Positions 1 through 11,467 of a stretch of DNA of 64,000 nt are shown here, piece by piece (positions within the stretch are counted from its first letter, which is position 1; every line of letters begins with the position of its first letter). Origin of the DNA: Homarus americanus (lineage: Eukaryota > Arthropoda > Malacostraca > Decapoda > Nephropidae); the NCBI RefSeq assembly GCF_018991925.1, contig NW_024720724.1, positions 1-64,000 on the forward strand, written 5' to 3'. Position numbers and translations under genes: made by a program. The notes beneath the pieces were generated by a model. The model was not told where the DNA came from and searched no databases. It saw nothing but the letters and a program-made list of their open reading frames with translations.

Positions 1-43
1 CTTGTGCCATGTAGGTTGTTTGTATGTTGCCAGCTTAGAATGA

Positions 44-800
44 CTCCACGTCACTGGGCATCTCACCTCTATCCACCCCTCTTTCACGTCACTAAGCATT
101 CACTTTCTATTCACTCTTTACGTCACTACATCTACTTTTTATTCATACTCTCACAAGCCACAAGCACTCACTTTCTATTCACCTCACGTCAGCTTCAAGA
201 CTCACCTCTCTATCTACCTCCTCACGTCAGTTTCAAGCATTCCTCACTTTCTATCTACCCTCACGTCACCAAGCATTCACTCCTAGTATCCACCTCACGT
301 CACCCAAGACCACTCTTTATCCACCTCACGTCACCAAGCACCACCTCCTATCCACCCCTCACGTCACCAAGACCACCCCACTCAACTCCCTCACGTCACA
401 AGCATCACTCTCCATCACCTCACGTCACCAAGCACTCACCCACACCCCGTCACCACATCTCACCTCACGTCACCAAGACCACCCCTATCCACCCTCACGT
501 CACAAGACCACCCCTCACGTCACCAAGACCACCATCCACCCCACGCCACCAAGACCACCTCCCTCATCCACCCCTCACGCCACCAAACCACCCCTCAAGT
601 CACCAAGACCACCCTCTATCCACCCTCACGTCACCAAGACCACCCCTATCCACCCCTCACGTCACCAAGACCACCTCTATTCTACTTCAATACGTCACCA
701 TTCTACCCTATTCACCTCACGTCACCAAGCACCACTCCCTCATTCACCACGTCACCAAGCATTCACCCTACCTACCCTCAATGTCACCAAGACCACCTAT
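44..800. repeat. ~30-bp minisatellite with ACGTCACC core
   Basis: Degenerate tandem array whose units share the core CTCACGTCACCAAG followed by a C/A-rich stretch such as ACCACCCCTATCCACC. Spacing is about 30 bp in the regular central part and shorter or longer at the edges. The plus strand is stop-free across most of it, giving a spurious His/Pro/Ser-rich frame. No protein-like composition or known domain is visible. Confidence 0.9.
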
Positions 801-1012
801 TGGCCAATCTGTGGAGTTAAACGACAGGTTGTGATTTTTCATTAGGAATAAAGTGGTGGTAGTGGAATTGCTATCTACACAGCTGCTGCTTCTAAAGTAT
901 ACTCTCTTCCTCGGTGGTATTAACAAGGCTAAAATACAATGCTTATAGTCTGATATATTGTGTGAGGTACTACAACAGAGTATAATACTGTACCACCTGC
1001 AAATACACACGT
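801..1012. other. short non-repetitive spacer
   Basis: Single-copy looking AT-rich sequence between the first minisatellite and a CA-rich tract. I see no gene in it. Confidence 0.5.
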
Positions 1013-1135
1013 ACACAAATGCACGCACACACACACACATGTGCGTACAAACACACACACATACACACATATACACACAATAATACGCACACATACAATA
1101 CGTGCACGCACACATACACATACGCACGCACACTC
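1013..1135. repeat. degenerate (CA)n microsatellite
   Basis: CA-rich tract broken by GT, GC and TA steps (ACACACATGTGCGTAC and similar). Its six-frame readings give only Cys/Val or His/Thr runs. Confidence 0.9.
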
Positions 1136-2004
1136 ATACTTTTCAAAAATTATATAAATTTTGGTGGGACGTACAGGGGTATATATATATTTTATGAAGA
1201 AATTGTAGAAAACTCCGAATTAGTTTAGTATATACCACAACAGTATTAGGATACGTGTTGATGATTCTGTTCAATATACTACAATATATTTCTCTCTCTG
1301 AAAACATAACCAGAGTATAAGATCCAGAATTAAGCAAAGTAGAACTGTGGAAATATGGACTTGGCTGTGTTGCACCCTTACTCAAAATACCAGATACCAA
1401 TGTAGCTTGTAGATATATTATAAAGGTTATCAAACAGCATAAATGTCTAAGAATAAAGTACTTAGCCTACGCCTGAGTAACAAGACAACGGAACCTTTTC
1501 CCCAAAATACTGTCTCAACACGGCCGCATCACACGTGTATCCAAGATAGAAGCGAACAAGCCTCGCTACCTACGAGGTAAGGAATGTTTAATATTGCAAA
1601 CAAGGATCAAACAATACAGTTTCACAGAGATAGTAGCCACATAGAATACAAGGCTTACTCAGCAAAAGCCTCTGAGTGTACAACAACAGTTTCTACGATA
1701 AACATGAAATAAAAATTAAACACTCCCAGAGCGAGTGTGTGTGTGAAGGACAACCATCAATGAGGCTGGAACGCTCCCTCCTCTACTCCCTATTGTTTTG
1801 TATAAGTGCAAGAGTGCAGTGGCTCTTGGCCGCCACTGCAGGTAACCACCACCACTACCCACCACCACTGCTTTTGCTGACTTAAGAGCTATACCTGAGG
1901 CGCCAATGGCCTTCACGAACCGGTCCGGCACACTAGAACGACAGGGGGACCTCCTAGTGTTCCCAGAGGCGAGGGGTGCACACAGTGTGCCCACCTGGGA
2001 GCCG

Positions 2005-2006
<2 letters not shown>
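1136..2006. other. non-coding stretch with a possible short first exon
   Basis: About 870 bp of mixed, mostly AT-rich sequence. The only coding-like segment is the short hydrophobic reading at 1760-1841, listed separately. Nothing else is recognisable. Confidence 0.5.
1760..1841 (+). CDS. possible first coding exon (signal-peptide-like), very tentative
   Basis: From ATG at 1760 the reading is 27 codons plus one base. It begins MRLERSLLYSLLFC, followed by a hydrophobic run ending near WLLAATAG, which has the shape of a secretory signal peptide. It stops exactly at CAG|GTAACC (GT at 1842), a reasonable splice donor, so the exon would end in phase 1. There is no homology I recognise, no clear promoter, and no partner exon that I can prove. 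A short hydrophobic frame next to a GT is common by chance, so confidence is low. Confidence 0.15.

Positions 2007-2036
<30 letters not shown>
2007..2036. repeat. (CT)n microsatellite
   Basis: Uninterrupted CT dinucleotide run followed by a pyrimidine-rich tail to about 2060. Confidence 0.95.
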
Positions 2037-2039
<3 letters not shown>

Positions 2040-2060
2040 CTCCCTCCTCCCCCTCCCTCA

Positions 2061-2690
2061 CATCTCGCTAAAACTCTAATCAATGACCTGACCACAAGAA
2101 AATGCCCAGAAACTCACAACTTCCTTCCACAATTGACATAAATGAAAAAATTTGGCGGAGTTCGTCACAAGTTCCCCAGACAGGATTCTCAAAGATCCTC
2201 CTCAAGTTCATAACCACCTTTCGAAGACGTGAGAGTCTAAACAGCTCACTTAAAATACGGTGCAAAATGGATTCTCAGCTGGTTCCTATACCTAACTTAT
2301 CAATGAATTAAACTTATAAAATGTATCAACTGGTTCACATGAGTTAGTATGCTACGATAGATAGTCAAATGTTTCGAATGTTAAATTATCCATAACCTTG
2401 AAATCTTGAGAATGTATGTACTAGTCCATTCAGGAACGACACAGATTCTCACGATGCTTTACGTGCTGGGCTGCAGACTGAGACCTGTGACAGCTGTTTT
2501 TTCCGTCCCAGTGACTGGACGCTGAGGCCAAAGAGGGTGCCACTATACAGTATACTGATGCTCTTTTAACCTCCGACACGACTCCAAGGGACACCCAATG
2601 ACATTTATTCCTTCGTTATAACTTTGTAGATTTTATCATTCATTATTCGAATTTTGACATATGTGTAGAGGATGTTGTCCACGTGGCCAC
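2061..2690. other. non-coding spacer
   Basis: About 630 bp without tandem structure. Open frames on both strands are at most about 70 codons and show no recognisable motif. It leads directly into the 14-bp minisatellite. Confidence 0.5.
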
Positions 2691-2699
2691 CACCCGGGC

Positions 2700-5600
2700 T
2701 ATTTCCCACCTGGACACGTCCACATGCGTACCTCCACCCCACCACTCCACCCCACCACCCACCTCCACTCCCAATACCAACCTTCACCTACCAACTTCCA
2801 CCCACCCACTCCACCTCCACCTACCACCTCCACCACCTCAACCCACTCCACCAACCCACCATCACCTACCCACCATCACCTACCCACCATCACCCACCAC
2901 CTCCACCTACCCACCTCCACCACCCACCTCCAACCCACCAACACCTACCCACCATCACCTACCCCACCTCCACCTACCCACCTCCACCCACCCATCAACA
3001 CCTACCCACCTCCACCCATCCACATCCACCCACCCACCCTCCACCAACCCACCACCTCCACCAACCCACCATCACCCACCACCCACCACTCTACCCACCA
3101 TCACCCACCCACCATCACCTACCCACCATCACCTACCCACCTTCACCCACCCACCATCACCCAACACCCACCATCACCTACCAAACTTCATCAACCCACC
3201 ATCACCTACCCACCATCACCTACCCACCATCACCTACCAAACTTCATCAACCCACCACACCTACCCACACCATCACCTACCCACCATACCTACCCACCAT
3301 CACCCAAACACCATCACCTACCCACCATCACCTACCCACCTCCACCTACCCACCCACCCACCTCCTCCCACCTACCCACCTCACCTACCCACCTCCACCC
3401 TACCCAACCCCACCTACCACCTTCACTTTACCCACCTCCACCTACCTACCACCCACCCACCTCCATCTACCTACCTCACCTACCCACCTTCACCTACCCC
3501 CACCACCTCCACTTACCACCTCCACCTACCCAACTCCACCTACCCACCTTCACTTACCCACCTCCACCTACCTACCTTCACCTACCCACCTCCACCAACC
3601 CACCTCCACCAACCCACCTCCACCCAACCCCATCATCACCTACCCACCACCACCTACCCATCATCACCTACCCACCACCACCTATCCACCTCCACCTACC
3701 CACCTCCACCAACCCACCATCACCTACCCACCATCACCTACCCACCATCACCTACCCACCTTCACCCTACCCACCTCCATCACTCCACCTACCCACCCAC
3801 ACTTACCCACCTCCACCTACCTACCTTCACCTACCCACCTCGATCTACCTACCTTCACCTACCCACCTCCACCTACCCACCTTCACCTCCACCTCCCCTC
3901 CCACCTACCCACCTCCACTTCCCATCTCCACCTACCTACCTTCACCTACCCACCTCCATCTACCTGCAACTACCTACCCACCTCCACACCACACCACCTC
4001 CCTTACCTTCACCTACCCACCTCCCACTTACCTGTCTCCACCTACCCTTCACCTACCCACCTCCACCTACCTTCACCTACCCACCTCCCACCTACCCACC
4101 TTCACATCCACCTACCCACACTCATACCCATCTCCACCTACCTACCTTCACCTCCCCACCTCCACTTACCCATCTCCACCTACCTCAGCCACCTACCCAC
4201 CTCCACTTACCCATCTCCACCTATCCACCTCCATCTACCTAACCTCCCACCTCCAGCTCCCACCTCCAACCTACCCACCTCCCTTACCCACCTCCACCTA
4301 TCACCTCCATATACCTACCTTCACCTATCCACCACCAGCTACCCACCTTCACCTACCCACCTCCAACCTACCCACCTCCACTTACCTCCACGTGCCTCAC
4401 CCCACCTCCACCTACCTCACCCACCCACACCGCTTACCCACCATCACCCACCTCCACTTGCCCACCTACACCCACCTCCACCTACCTACCTTCACCTCCA
4501 CTACCCTCCTACCTACATTCACCTCACCTCACCTAACACCTCCTACCTCCACCTCCCCTCCTCCCCACTCCACCTCCCCCCCCTCCCACCTACCCCTCCA
4601 CCTACCTCCACCTACCCACCTCCACACCCACCTCCCACCTATCCACCTACCCACCACCATTACCCACGCATCACCTACCACCTTCACCTGCCCACCTCCG
4701 CATCCAGCACACACACTCCACCTCCCACATCACCTGCCCACCTGCCACCTGCCACCTGCCACCTGCCCACCTCACTACCCACCTCCCACCTGCCACACAC
4801 TCCACCCTATCACCTCCCACCTACCCACCTTCACCTACCCACCATCGACACCCACCATCACCCCACCTCACCTACCCACCCCCACCCATCCTTACCCCCA
4901 CCTCCACCTACCACATCACCCCACCCACCTCCACCTGCCCACCCACCACCTACCCACCTACCCACCTGCCCACCTACCACCTGCCCACCTACCACCCTAC
5001 CCACCTACCACCTACCCACCTACCCCTCCACCCTCTCACACCTCCACCTACCCACCTTCACCTACCCACCATCGCTTCACCCACCCATCTCACCTTATTC
5101 ACCTACCCACCCCCACCATCCTTACCCCCCCACCTCCACCTCCACCTGCCCACCTGCCACCTACCCACCACCTGCCCACCTGCCACCTACCCACCTACCT
5201 GCCCACCCACCTGCCACCTCGCACCCGCATCACCTGCCCTCCACCTACCCATCACCTCCACCTTCACCTGCCACCTTCACCTACCCTCACCTGCCCATCA
5301 CCTCCCTCCACCACCTCCCCAGCCACCTCCACCGACCCACCTCCACCCTCTCCACCTCCCACCTCCCACCTCCACCTATCACCTCCCACCTGCCCACCTT
5401 CACCCACCATCACACCCACCATCACCTGCAGCACCTTCACCTACCCACCTCCGCATCCCCCCACACTCCACACCCACCCCTGCCCACACCACCTGCCCAC
5501 CACCTGCCCACCCTACCGCACCACCTACCACCTGCCCACCTACCACCTACCCCTTCACCTACCCACACTCCCCTGCCCACACACCTTCACCCTGCCCACA

Positions 5601-7087
5601 TTCACCTCACCCACCTTCACCTACCCACGCACTTCGCCTGCCCACCCATTCACCTGCCCACCCTTCTCCTCCCACCTTCACCAGCCACCCTTCGCCTACC
5701 CACCTTCACCTACCCACCTCCACCTACCCACCTCCACCTACCCACATCCACTTACCCATCTCCACCTGCCTGCCTTCGCCTACCCACCTCCATCCTGCCT
5801 TCACCTGCCCACCTCACTACCCGTCTCCACCTGCCTGCCTTCACCTGCCCACCTCCACTACCCATCTCACCTGCCCACCTCCACCCACCTTCACCCACCT
5901 ACCCACCCCATGCCCATCTCCACCTGCCTCCACCTGCCCACCTCCACCTACCCATCTCCACCTACCTTCATCTGCCCACCTCCACCTACCCACCTCCCAC
6001 CTACCCACCTCCACCTACCCTTCATCTGCCCACCTCCTCCACCCACCTTCATCTACCCACCTCCACCTGCCCACCTCCACCTGCCACCTCCACCTGCCCA
6101 CCTCCACCCATCACCTCCACCTGCCCACCTCCACCACCTCCACCTACCCACATCCACCTGCCACCTCCACCAACCCACCTCCACCTACCCACATTCATCT
6201 ACCCATCCTCCTCCCACATTTATCTCACCCATCCACCTACCCACCTCACCTACCCACCTCCACCCATCCACCTCCACCATCACCTCCACCCATCCACCTC
6301 CACCTACCCACCTCCACCTACCCACCTCCACCTACCCACCTCACCTACCCACACTCCACCTGCCCACCTTCTCCCCCACCATCACCTACCCACCATCACC
6401 CACCGACCATCCTTACCCCCACCATCACCTACCCACCTCCACCTATCACCTCCACCTACCAGCTTCCACCTACTTGCCTCCACCCACCCACCTCCCACCT
6501 ACCCACCTTCACCTACCCCCCACCTACCCACCTTCCTTGCACCTTCACCTACCCACCTCCCCTCCCACCTCCACCTACCCACCACCATCTACCCACCCAT
6601 CTCCATCTACCCACCTCCACCTGCCCATCACTCCACCCCAGCCATCCACCCAGCCACCTCCACCCACCCACCTCCACCCACCACACTCCACCTGCCCACC
6701 TCCCACCTACCCCACAACCTACCGCCACATCCTTCACCCACCATCATACCTGCCATCACCTACCCACCTCCACCTCCCACCTCCACCTACCCACCTCACA
6801 CCTACGAACCTTCACCCACCACCTCCACCCACCCACCTCCATCTACCCACCACCACTTACCTATCTCCATCTACCCACCTCCACTTACCCACCTCCTCCT
6901 ACCCACCTCCACCTACGCTCCTCCACCCCCATCACCTACCCACCTCCACCTCCCTCCTCCACCCACCCACCTCCCACCTACCCACCTCCCACCTACCTAC
7001 CTTCTCCCACCTCTCCTACCCACCTTCACCTACCCACCTTCACCTACCCACCTCCACCTACCCACCTCCACCACACCTTCATCTACC
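2700..7087. repeat. 14-bp minisatellite, left arm (CACCTACCCACCTC)
   Basis: About 4.4 kb of tandem 14-bp units with consensus CACCTACCCACCTC. Variants include CACCATCACCTACC, CACCTGCC and units shortened by a base or two. The plus strand of this unit contains no stop triplet in any frame, and 14 is not a multiple of 3, so all three plus frames stay open and each spells a 14-residue His/Leu/Pro/Thr/Ser/Tyr cycle. The ~1500-codon open frames here are therefore artefacts. The array is interrupted by the LTR element at 7088 and resumes at 10192. Confidence 0.95.
7083..7087. other. target-site duplication, left copy (CTACC)
   Basis: The pentamer CTACC directly abuts the left LTR. The same pentamer follows the right LTR at 10192-10196. 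Five bases is a usual duplication length for Ty3/gypsy-type integration. The host array is rich in CTACC, so part of the match could be chance. Confidence 0.7.
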
Positions 7088-7362
7088 TGATGGTTACAGT
7101 GTTCCTGAGAATGCAGTGATGGGTAGCTTACCAGAGTTAACACTGAGTCGTTTATTATGGATGAGAGAAAATACAAGTGGTGACTGCGTGTGCCATGCAG
7201 CTCACACACAGTCAGACTGAGACTGCCCTGCTATATAGCCTCAGGGCAATGTTGCCACATAACGTGCAATGTTGCCACGTGATTATATATATAAATGCTA
7301 TCGGCACAGTAGATTATAAACAGGTTGCTACTCGGCACAGTAGCTTAGATACATAACCTACA
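7088..7362 (-). repeat. LTR (3' LTR of the minus-strand element)
   Basis: 275 bp matching 9918-10191 with scattered substitutions and small indels. On the minus strand it begins TGTAGGTTATG and ends with a CATCA-like terminus. It holds a TATA-like TATATATAA (about 7282-7296) and an AATAAA polyadenylation signal at 7151-7156 (read on minus). As the transcript's 3' LTR, this is where a working AATAAA is expected. Confidence 0.88.
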
Positions 7363-7375
7363 TCTCCTCCCCCTC
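7363..7375 (-). other. polypurine tract of the LTR element
   Basis: On the minus strand GAGGGGGAGGAGA sits directly before the 3' LTR's TG. That is the position from which plus-strand DNA synthesis is primed in LTR retroelements. It fixes the element's orientation. Confidence 0.8.
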
Positions 7376-7439
7376 ACGCTCATAGTCTTTGTCTTGAGCG
7401 GAGATCGTGGTGACTCGTCCTCGGTCGGGGGCCAGCAGC

Positions 7440-7900
7440 AGAAATTGGGACTGGCGGAAAAGCGGCGGTTCCTCCACCAAACACGCCGCTTCGCATCTGA
7501 CCTTGAATTCCCGCGACGGCCGACGCCCATCACTATGCCCACCTTGTCCCACAACGTGTCGTCGTCGGGTCCTGGACGTGGACAAGGCACCAATCTCCAG
7601 TGGCTGAAGAGGGCGGGCACGGTCGTCATACCGAGCCTTGGCGTCCTGGGCACGTGTAGCGGCGGCGTGCGCAGCTCTCGCTCTGGTCTGCCAGTCGCCA
7701 AAAAGGCCTTGGCGTGCAGGAAGCGCAAGAGGAGGGTGACCAATAGGATTTGGGCAGAGCGTCTGTGTGGGGAGTGGACGCGGGTTCGCACAGCTCTGTC
7801 GGCAGCGCCAAGCCTCCCGGTGATTCACGCACCCTGCTGGCGGTGTAACGAGCAGCTGGGATCTGCTCGCCAAAGATCTCTGGGCACCGCATAACTGCCC
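7440..7900 (-). pseudogene. integrase C-terminal tail of a Ty3/gypsy Pol (frameshifted remnant)
   Basis: Minus-strand readings in different frames give, in order, RYDDRARPLQPLEIG (~7630-7590), WDKVGIVMGVG (~7551-7520) and VWWRNRRF (~7485-7460). This succession is characteristic of the small C-terminal domain of Ty3/gypsy integrases: a Tyr-Asp 'arm' motif, a beta-strand Trp-Asp motif, then the Trp-Arg-Asn-Arg-Arg-Phe end. No catalytic D,D-35-E core precedes it. At least two frame changes break it, so it cannot be expressed as one protein. It ends shortly before the polypurine tract, as expected for the end of pol. Confidence 0.8.
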
Positions 7901-8140
7901 TGAGGTGCTCCACGACAACAAGGGTGTGTCGCGATAGTAGGATGCACGTCGATCCATCCGTGGCGATACCTGTCCCCGTAGTGATCTCCGCTTGAAAAAA
8001 CCCACAGCGTCCGGCATCTGGAACCGTCCGCGTGTAGTACAGCAGCTGTGGCGGTGGTCCCAGGTCGCGTTTGGTGAGCCCAGTTTCTGGAGGTGCTTTC
8101 CTTCATCACGTAGTATCCTGCCCGGTGTCTGGTATCACCT
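7840..8140 (-). pseudogene. retroviral-type aspartic protease remnant
   Basis: On the minus strand the reading reaches VIPDTGQDTT, with the catalytic Asp-Thr-Gly at about 8129-8121. After frame changes it continues into segments such as VLHADGSRCRTLWVF (~8070-8010), which fits the flap side of pepsin-like retroelement proteases. It lies right after the zinc-knuckle remnant, the normal gag-pr order. Sequence resembling the protease end then runs into integrase C-terminal sequence within a few tens of bases near 7840. That places the internal deletion here. Confidence 0.65.
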
Positions 8141-8279
8141 CCATCATGACCCGACACATCACCGTGTGTGTGACGGCGACGGATGGTGGGGGGTAACCCT
8201 GGGCGTGTGGTCGAATCCACCCTCGCCAGTGACTCGCTGCTGCTTGGGCTGCGTGGGCCATCTGGAAGTGGGCTGCGTC

Positions 8280-9319
8280 TGAACTCACCCCGAAGTGTGC
8301 TGCTTTCTCCTCGTCTCGGGCTTTTGGCTTGGGTGGCAGCATACTTGTCGTAGTGTCCATAGCGACCGCAGGCTGACACTGCGGCCTCGTGCAGAGCACC
8401 TGTCTGTGTTAGACCAATAGCCTCTGATCATCCACGACACAGTCTGCCCGGCACCAGGCATGTCTTGGGGCCATCCTGCTACAGCTGCAGGAAGCACTAG
8501 GCGGGCGTGGAAGAACGTACGGCAGCCTTCCACGTTGTTGGCCGCCTTCTTACCCTTCTTGCACTGAGACATAGCTCTCACAGCAGGTGGGGCCCGTAAG
8601 GCAGAGGTGGCGGACTTGGTGGCCTCGTGACCGACATTCAGTCACTACCACCTGGAGTGTGGAGGAAGCTTCCAGGGGATGAGTCGCTGCACCAACTCTC
8701 CGTGCTGACACCTGTCAAGATCCCGTGCTTGATCCAGGCTTCCTCACATTCCCGGCTGTGCGCCTTGCAGACAGCGTCTACTCTGACAAACTCTTCAGCG
8801 TACAAAAAGTCGTCAAAAGTTCGTTCTCCGCCTGCTTACGCTGGTGAAAGCGGGCGACTTCTAGCCTCGTTATTCCGACCCTTAACATGCTCCTGTAAAA
8901 AGGTCGAACACATCCGTCACTGAAGGTAGAATCAGGGGCTGCACAGCGTGTGCTCCCAAAACCTCTCTGGGTCTCCAGCGACAAACATCCGCAGTTGGAT
9001 GAAGCTGTTTGTTTGGAGGCATGCTGTCAAGGTCCACCATCGTGAGTAATCTGTCCAACGCCCTCCACTCCAGCTGAAACGTGACGTCTGGTGAGAGGGG
9101 CGGTGGGGAGTTGAACAAATGTAGGGCTGTAGGGGTAGCAAGTATCTGGAGGACGCTGGTGTGGTGGAGGAGGAATATTAGCGCCTGATGCCTTGAAACC
9201 TGGGAGTGAGGGAGGTGGCTCCAAGGTCCAATAATTGCCTCAAATACCTTTTCCTCCTCTCTTCGTGTCTCCTCCCTCTGAGAGTTCCATCTCTCTCGTC
9301 TCTCGTCCCTGTCGTCCAT
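8280..9319 (-). pseudogene. Gag remnant: capsid-like region plus zinc knuckle
   Basis: From ATG at 9319 the minus-strand frame opens with a charged Arg/Glu-rich segment (MDDRDERRERWNSQREE). It then has a capsid-like stretch containing TMVDLDSMPPNKQL (~9045-9004). The capsid signal continues in other frames as IQLRMFVAGDPERFWEHTL (~8998-8942). A half zinc knuckle CGRYGHYDK is visible at about 8371-8345. Gag would package the element RNA in a cytoplasmic particle. Frame switches, probably real decay and possibly sequencing indels, split it into at least three pieces. The assignment is from order and motifs. No full-length Gag survives. Confidence 0.68.
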
Positions 9320-9899
9320 CCCTCAGAGTTGTGTGTCCTCACTGAGGTGAGAGATGGTCTGCTCGGTGAGAGAGTAGTGAGGGGGTCGTGTCTCCATCTT
9401 GGCGTTGTCCCTTCTTACGCCCATCTTAGTGTTGGTGTGGACTGCACTGTTTAGTATATAAAGTGGCGCCTCAACAGCTCGAACCACATATATATGACAT
9501 AAACAGGCAGAAATAGCTAGAGTCCACTGTTCTGTCCGTAGTGAGTGAGTTCGTGCGTTGCGTGCGTGTGTGTGTGTGTGTGTGTGTTTGAGAGCAGCAG
9601 ATACGCCGTGGTGACATGCTGCGGTGGCTGGGGAACGCGGTGGGGGCCGTCAGTGTCTTCCCGGATGTCTACGAAGGTGTACGCCTGTGCTCGTGGGTAC
9701 CACAAAACAGGCCAATGCTCAACTCAGCTCTAGACACACACTAATACACTGACACTAACACTGCACCATCTAAAAAGCACTGTGACGGCCCAACACTTCA
9801 CATCGCGGCCGAAACACAGCGCAACACAACACAACACACTATGAGTTAACGCGCGCCAGATGTAACTGTCGGCATTGTTCTGCTGCCCATGCGTCCCAG
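9320..9899 (-). other. 5' leader of the LTR element
   Basis: Untranslated-looking sequence between the primer-binding site and the Gag-like start. It includes a (GT)n run at about 9561-9589 on the plus strand and an AACACAACAC-type stretch at 9820-9840. No separate gene is evident. Confidence 0.5.
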
Positions 9900-9917
9900 A
9901 TCCTAGTCACTGCGCCA
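9900..9917 (-). other. tRNA primer-binding site of the LTR element
   Basis: Minus strand reads TGGCGCAGTGACTAGGAT starting at the base after the LTR. TGG pairs with the universal CCA end of a tRNA, and the following bases resemble the site used by insect gypsy-type elements thought to use a serine tRNA. That tRNA identity is from memory and unverified. Position and TGG start are as expected. Confidence 0.72.
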
Positions 9918-10191
9918 TGATGATTTACAAGTGTTCCCTGAAGAATGCAGTGATGGTAAAACACCGGATAACACTGAGGTCGTTCATTATGGATGAGAGA
10001 AATACAAGTGGTGACTAGCGTGTGCCATGCACGGCTCACACAGTCAGACTTGAACTGCCCATATGGCAGCCTCGGGGACAATGTTGCCACATAACGTTCA
10101 GTGTTGCCCACGATTATATATATAAATGCTACCGGCACAGTAGCTTTACAAGGTTGCTACTCGGCACTGTAGCTTAGATGCATAACCTACA
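9918..10191 (-). repeat. LTR (5' LTR of the minus-strand element)
   Basis: 274-bp partner of 7088-7362. The TATA-like block is retained (about 10112-10128). The polyadenylation hexamer is changed to AATGAA (9983-9988 on minus), which matters little in a 5' LTR. Several substitutions and single-base indels separate the two LTRs, so the insertion is not recent unless part of the difference is sequencing error. Confidence 0.88.
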
Positions 10192-11289
10192 CTACCACCT
10201 CACCTACCCTCCACTCCACCTCCACCCACCCTCCACCCACCACCCCACCAACCCACCTCCACCTACCCACCTCCACCTACCCACCTCCACCTACCCACCT
10301 CCACCTACCCACCTCCACCTACCCACCTCCACCTACCCACCTCCACCTACCTACCTTCACCAACCCACATCCACCTAACCCACCTCCCACTACCCACCTC
10401 CACCCCACCTCCACCTACCCTTCACCTCCAATTCTACCCCACTATCATTTACCCTCCACCTACCTACCTTCACTACCCACCTCCCACCTCCCACCCACCT
10501 ACCCACCTCCCACCTACCTCCACCTACCCACCTCCACCTACCCACCTCCACCCACCTCCACCTACCCTCCACCTTCCACCTACCCACTTCCACCTGCCAC
10601 CTCCCACCTGCCACCTCCACCTCACCTACCCACCTCCACCTACCCACCTCCACCCACCCAACCTCCTCACCACCTCACCCACCCACCTCCACCACCCCAC
10701 CTCCCACCTACCCACCTCCACCCTACCCACTTCACACCCACCTCCACCTACCCACCTCCACCTACCCACCATCCGTCCTTACCCACCATCACCCTCCACC
10801 TCCACCTACCCACCTCCACCTACCCTCCACCTACTCTTCATCTACCCACCTCCACCCACCCACCTCCTCCCACCCACCTCCACCCACCCACCTTCACCTA
10901 CCCACCTCTTCTCTCCACCTCCTCCGCCCACCATCACCTACCCACCATCCCTTTCACCATCACCTACCCACCTCCACCTACCCACCTCCACCTACCCACT
11001 TCCACCTACGTATCTCCCACCCACCTCACCCACCCACCTCCACCCACCCACCTCCATCTACCCACCACCCATCTCCATCTACCCACCTCCACCTGCCTCC
11101 TCCACCCACCCACATCCACCCAGCCACCTCCATCCACCCACCTACCTACCCACCTCCACTTACCCCACCTCCACCTCTCTCCCTCCACCTACGCTCCTCC
11201 ACACCCATCACCTACCCACCTCCACCCACCCACCTCCCACCCACCTCCCTCCTCCACCCACCCACCTCCCACCTACCCACCTCCACCGC
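10192..11289. repeat. 14-bp minisatellite, right arm
   Basis: Starts with the CTACC target duplication (10192-10196) and continues the CACCTACCCACCTC array for about 1.1 kb, with the same variants as the left arm. This shows the LTR element landed inside a pre-existing array. Confidence 0.94.
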
Positions 11290-11329
11290 CATGCCCAAGT
11301 ATAAAAAACCACCATCACACGACCCACAG

Positions 11330-11467
11330 ACATACTGCTCATTCACCTGGGTCTCTCTGATACTCAGGTCAAGATAGTACTCAACCTAGAATACATAAAG
11401 CGAGAGTTCGGGGAAGAAAGTAGCGTGCTGGACCTTGTGGATAAAGTGTCTGGCAGCCATTGTTCAG
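11330..11467 (+). CDS. possible internal exon of an unidentified gene (helical, UBA-like)
   Basis: The plus frame is open 11305-11478 and has protein-like composition in a region otherwise full of repeats: DILLIHLGLSDTQVKIVLNL, then EYIKREFGEESSVLDLVDKV. A splice acceptor (CCCACAG|A, exon from 11330) and a splice donor (TTCAG|GTGATT, exon to 11467) bracket exactly 138 bp, a phase 1-1 exon whose removal keeps frame. The spacing of Gly, Val, Leu and the final Leu-Val-Asp-Lys-Val is reminiscent of small ubiquitin-associated three-helix domains such as those in IAP-type ligases. I cannot confirm the family. A real exon here would mean the window is largely intronic. It could also be a chance frame. 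Confidence 0.3.

Larger units (their letters stand above)
7088..10191 (-). mobile_element. Ty3/gypsy-type LTR retrotransposon, internally deleted, minus strand
   Basis: A 3.1-kb element inserted in the 14-bp minisatellite. Seen directly: two related ~275-bp direct repeats that begin TG and end CA, flanked by CTACC on both sides. On the minus strand there is a primer-binding-site-like TGGCGCAGTGACTAGGAT immediately after the upstream LTR and a polypurine tract GAGGGGGAGGAGA immediately before the downstream LTR. In minus-strand order the interior carries a Gag-like capsid segment (~9319-8600), a zinc-knuckle remnant (~8360), an aspartic-protease DTG (~8129) and an integrase C-terminal tail (~7900-7440). 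Reverse transcriptase, RNase H and the integrase catalytic core are absent, so the copy cannot move on its own. The reading frame switches repeatedly, so this is a decayed copy or one carrying sequencing indels. Family assignment rests on my recognition of these motifs, not on a search. Confidence 0.88.

Noticed and set aside
2661..7220. Open frame of ~1519 codons, Pro/His/Thr/Ser-rich, plus two more open frames over the same DNA
   Set aside because: It is the stop-free reading of the 14-bp unit in all three plus frames. The peptide cycles with a 14-residue period dictated by the DNA unit, and it runs into LTR sequence at its end.
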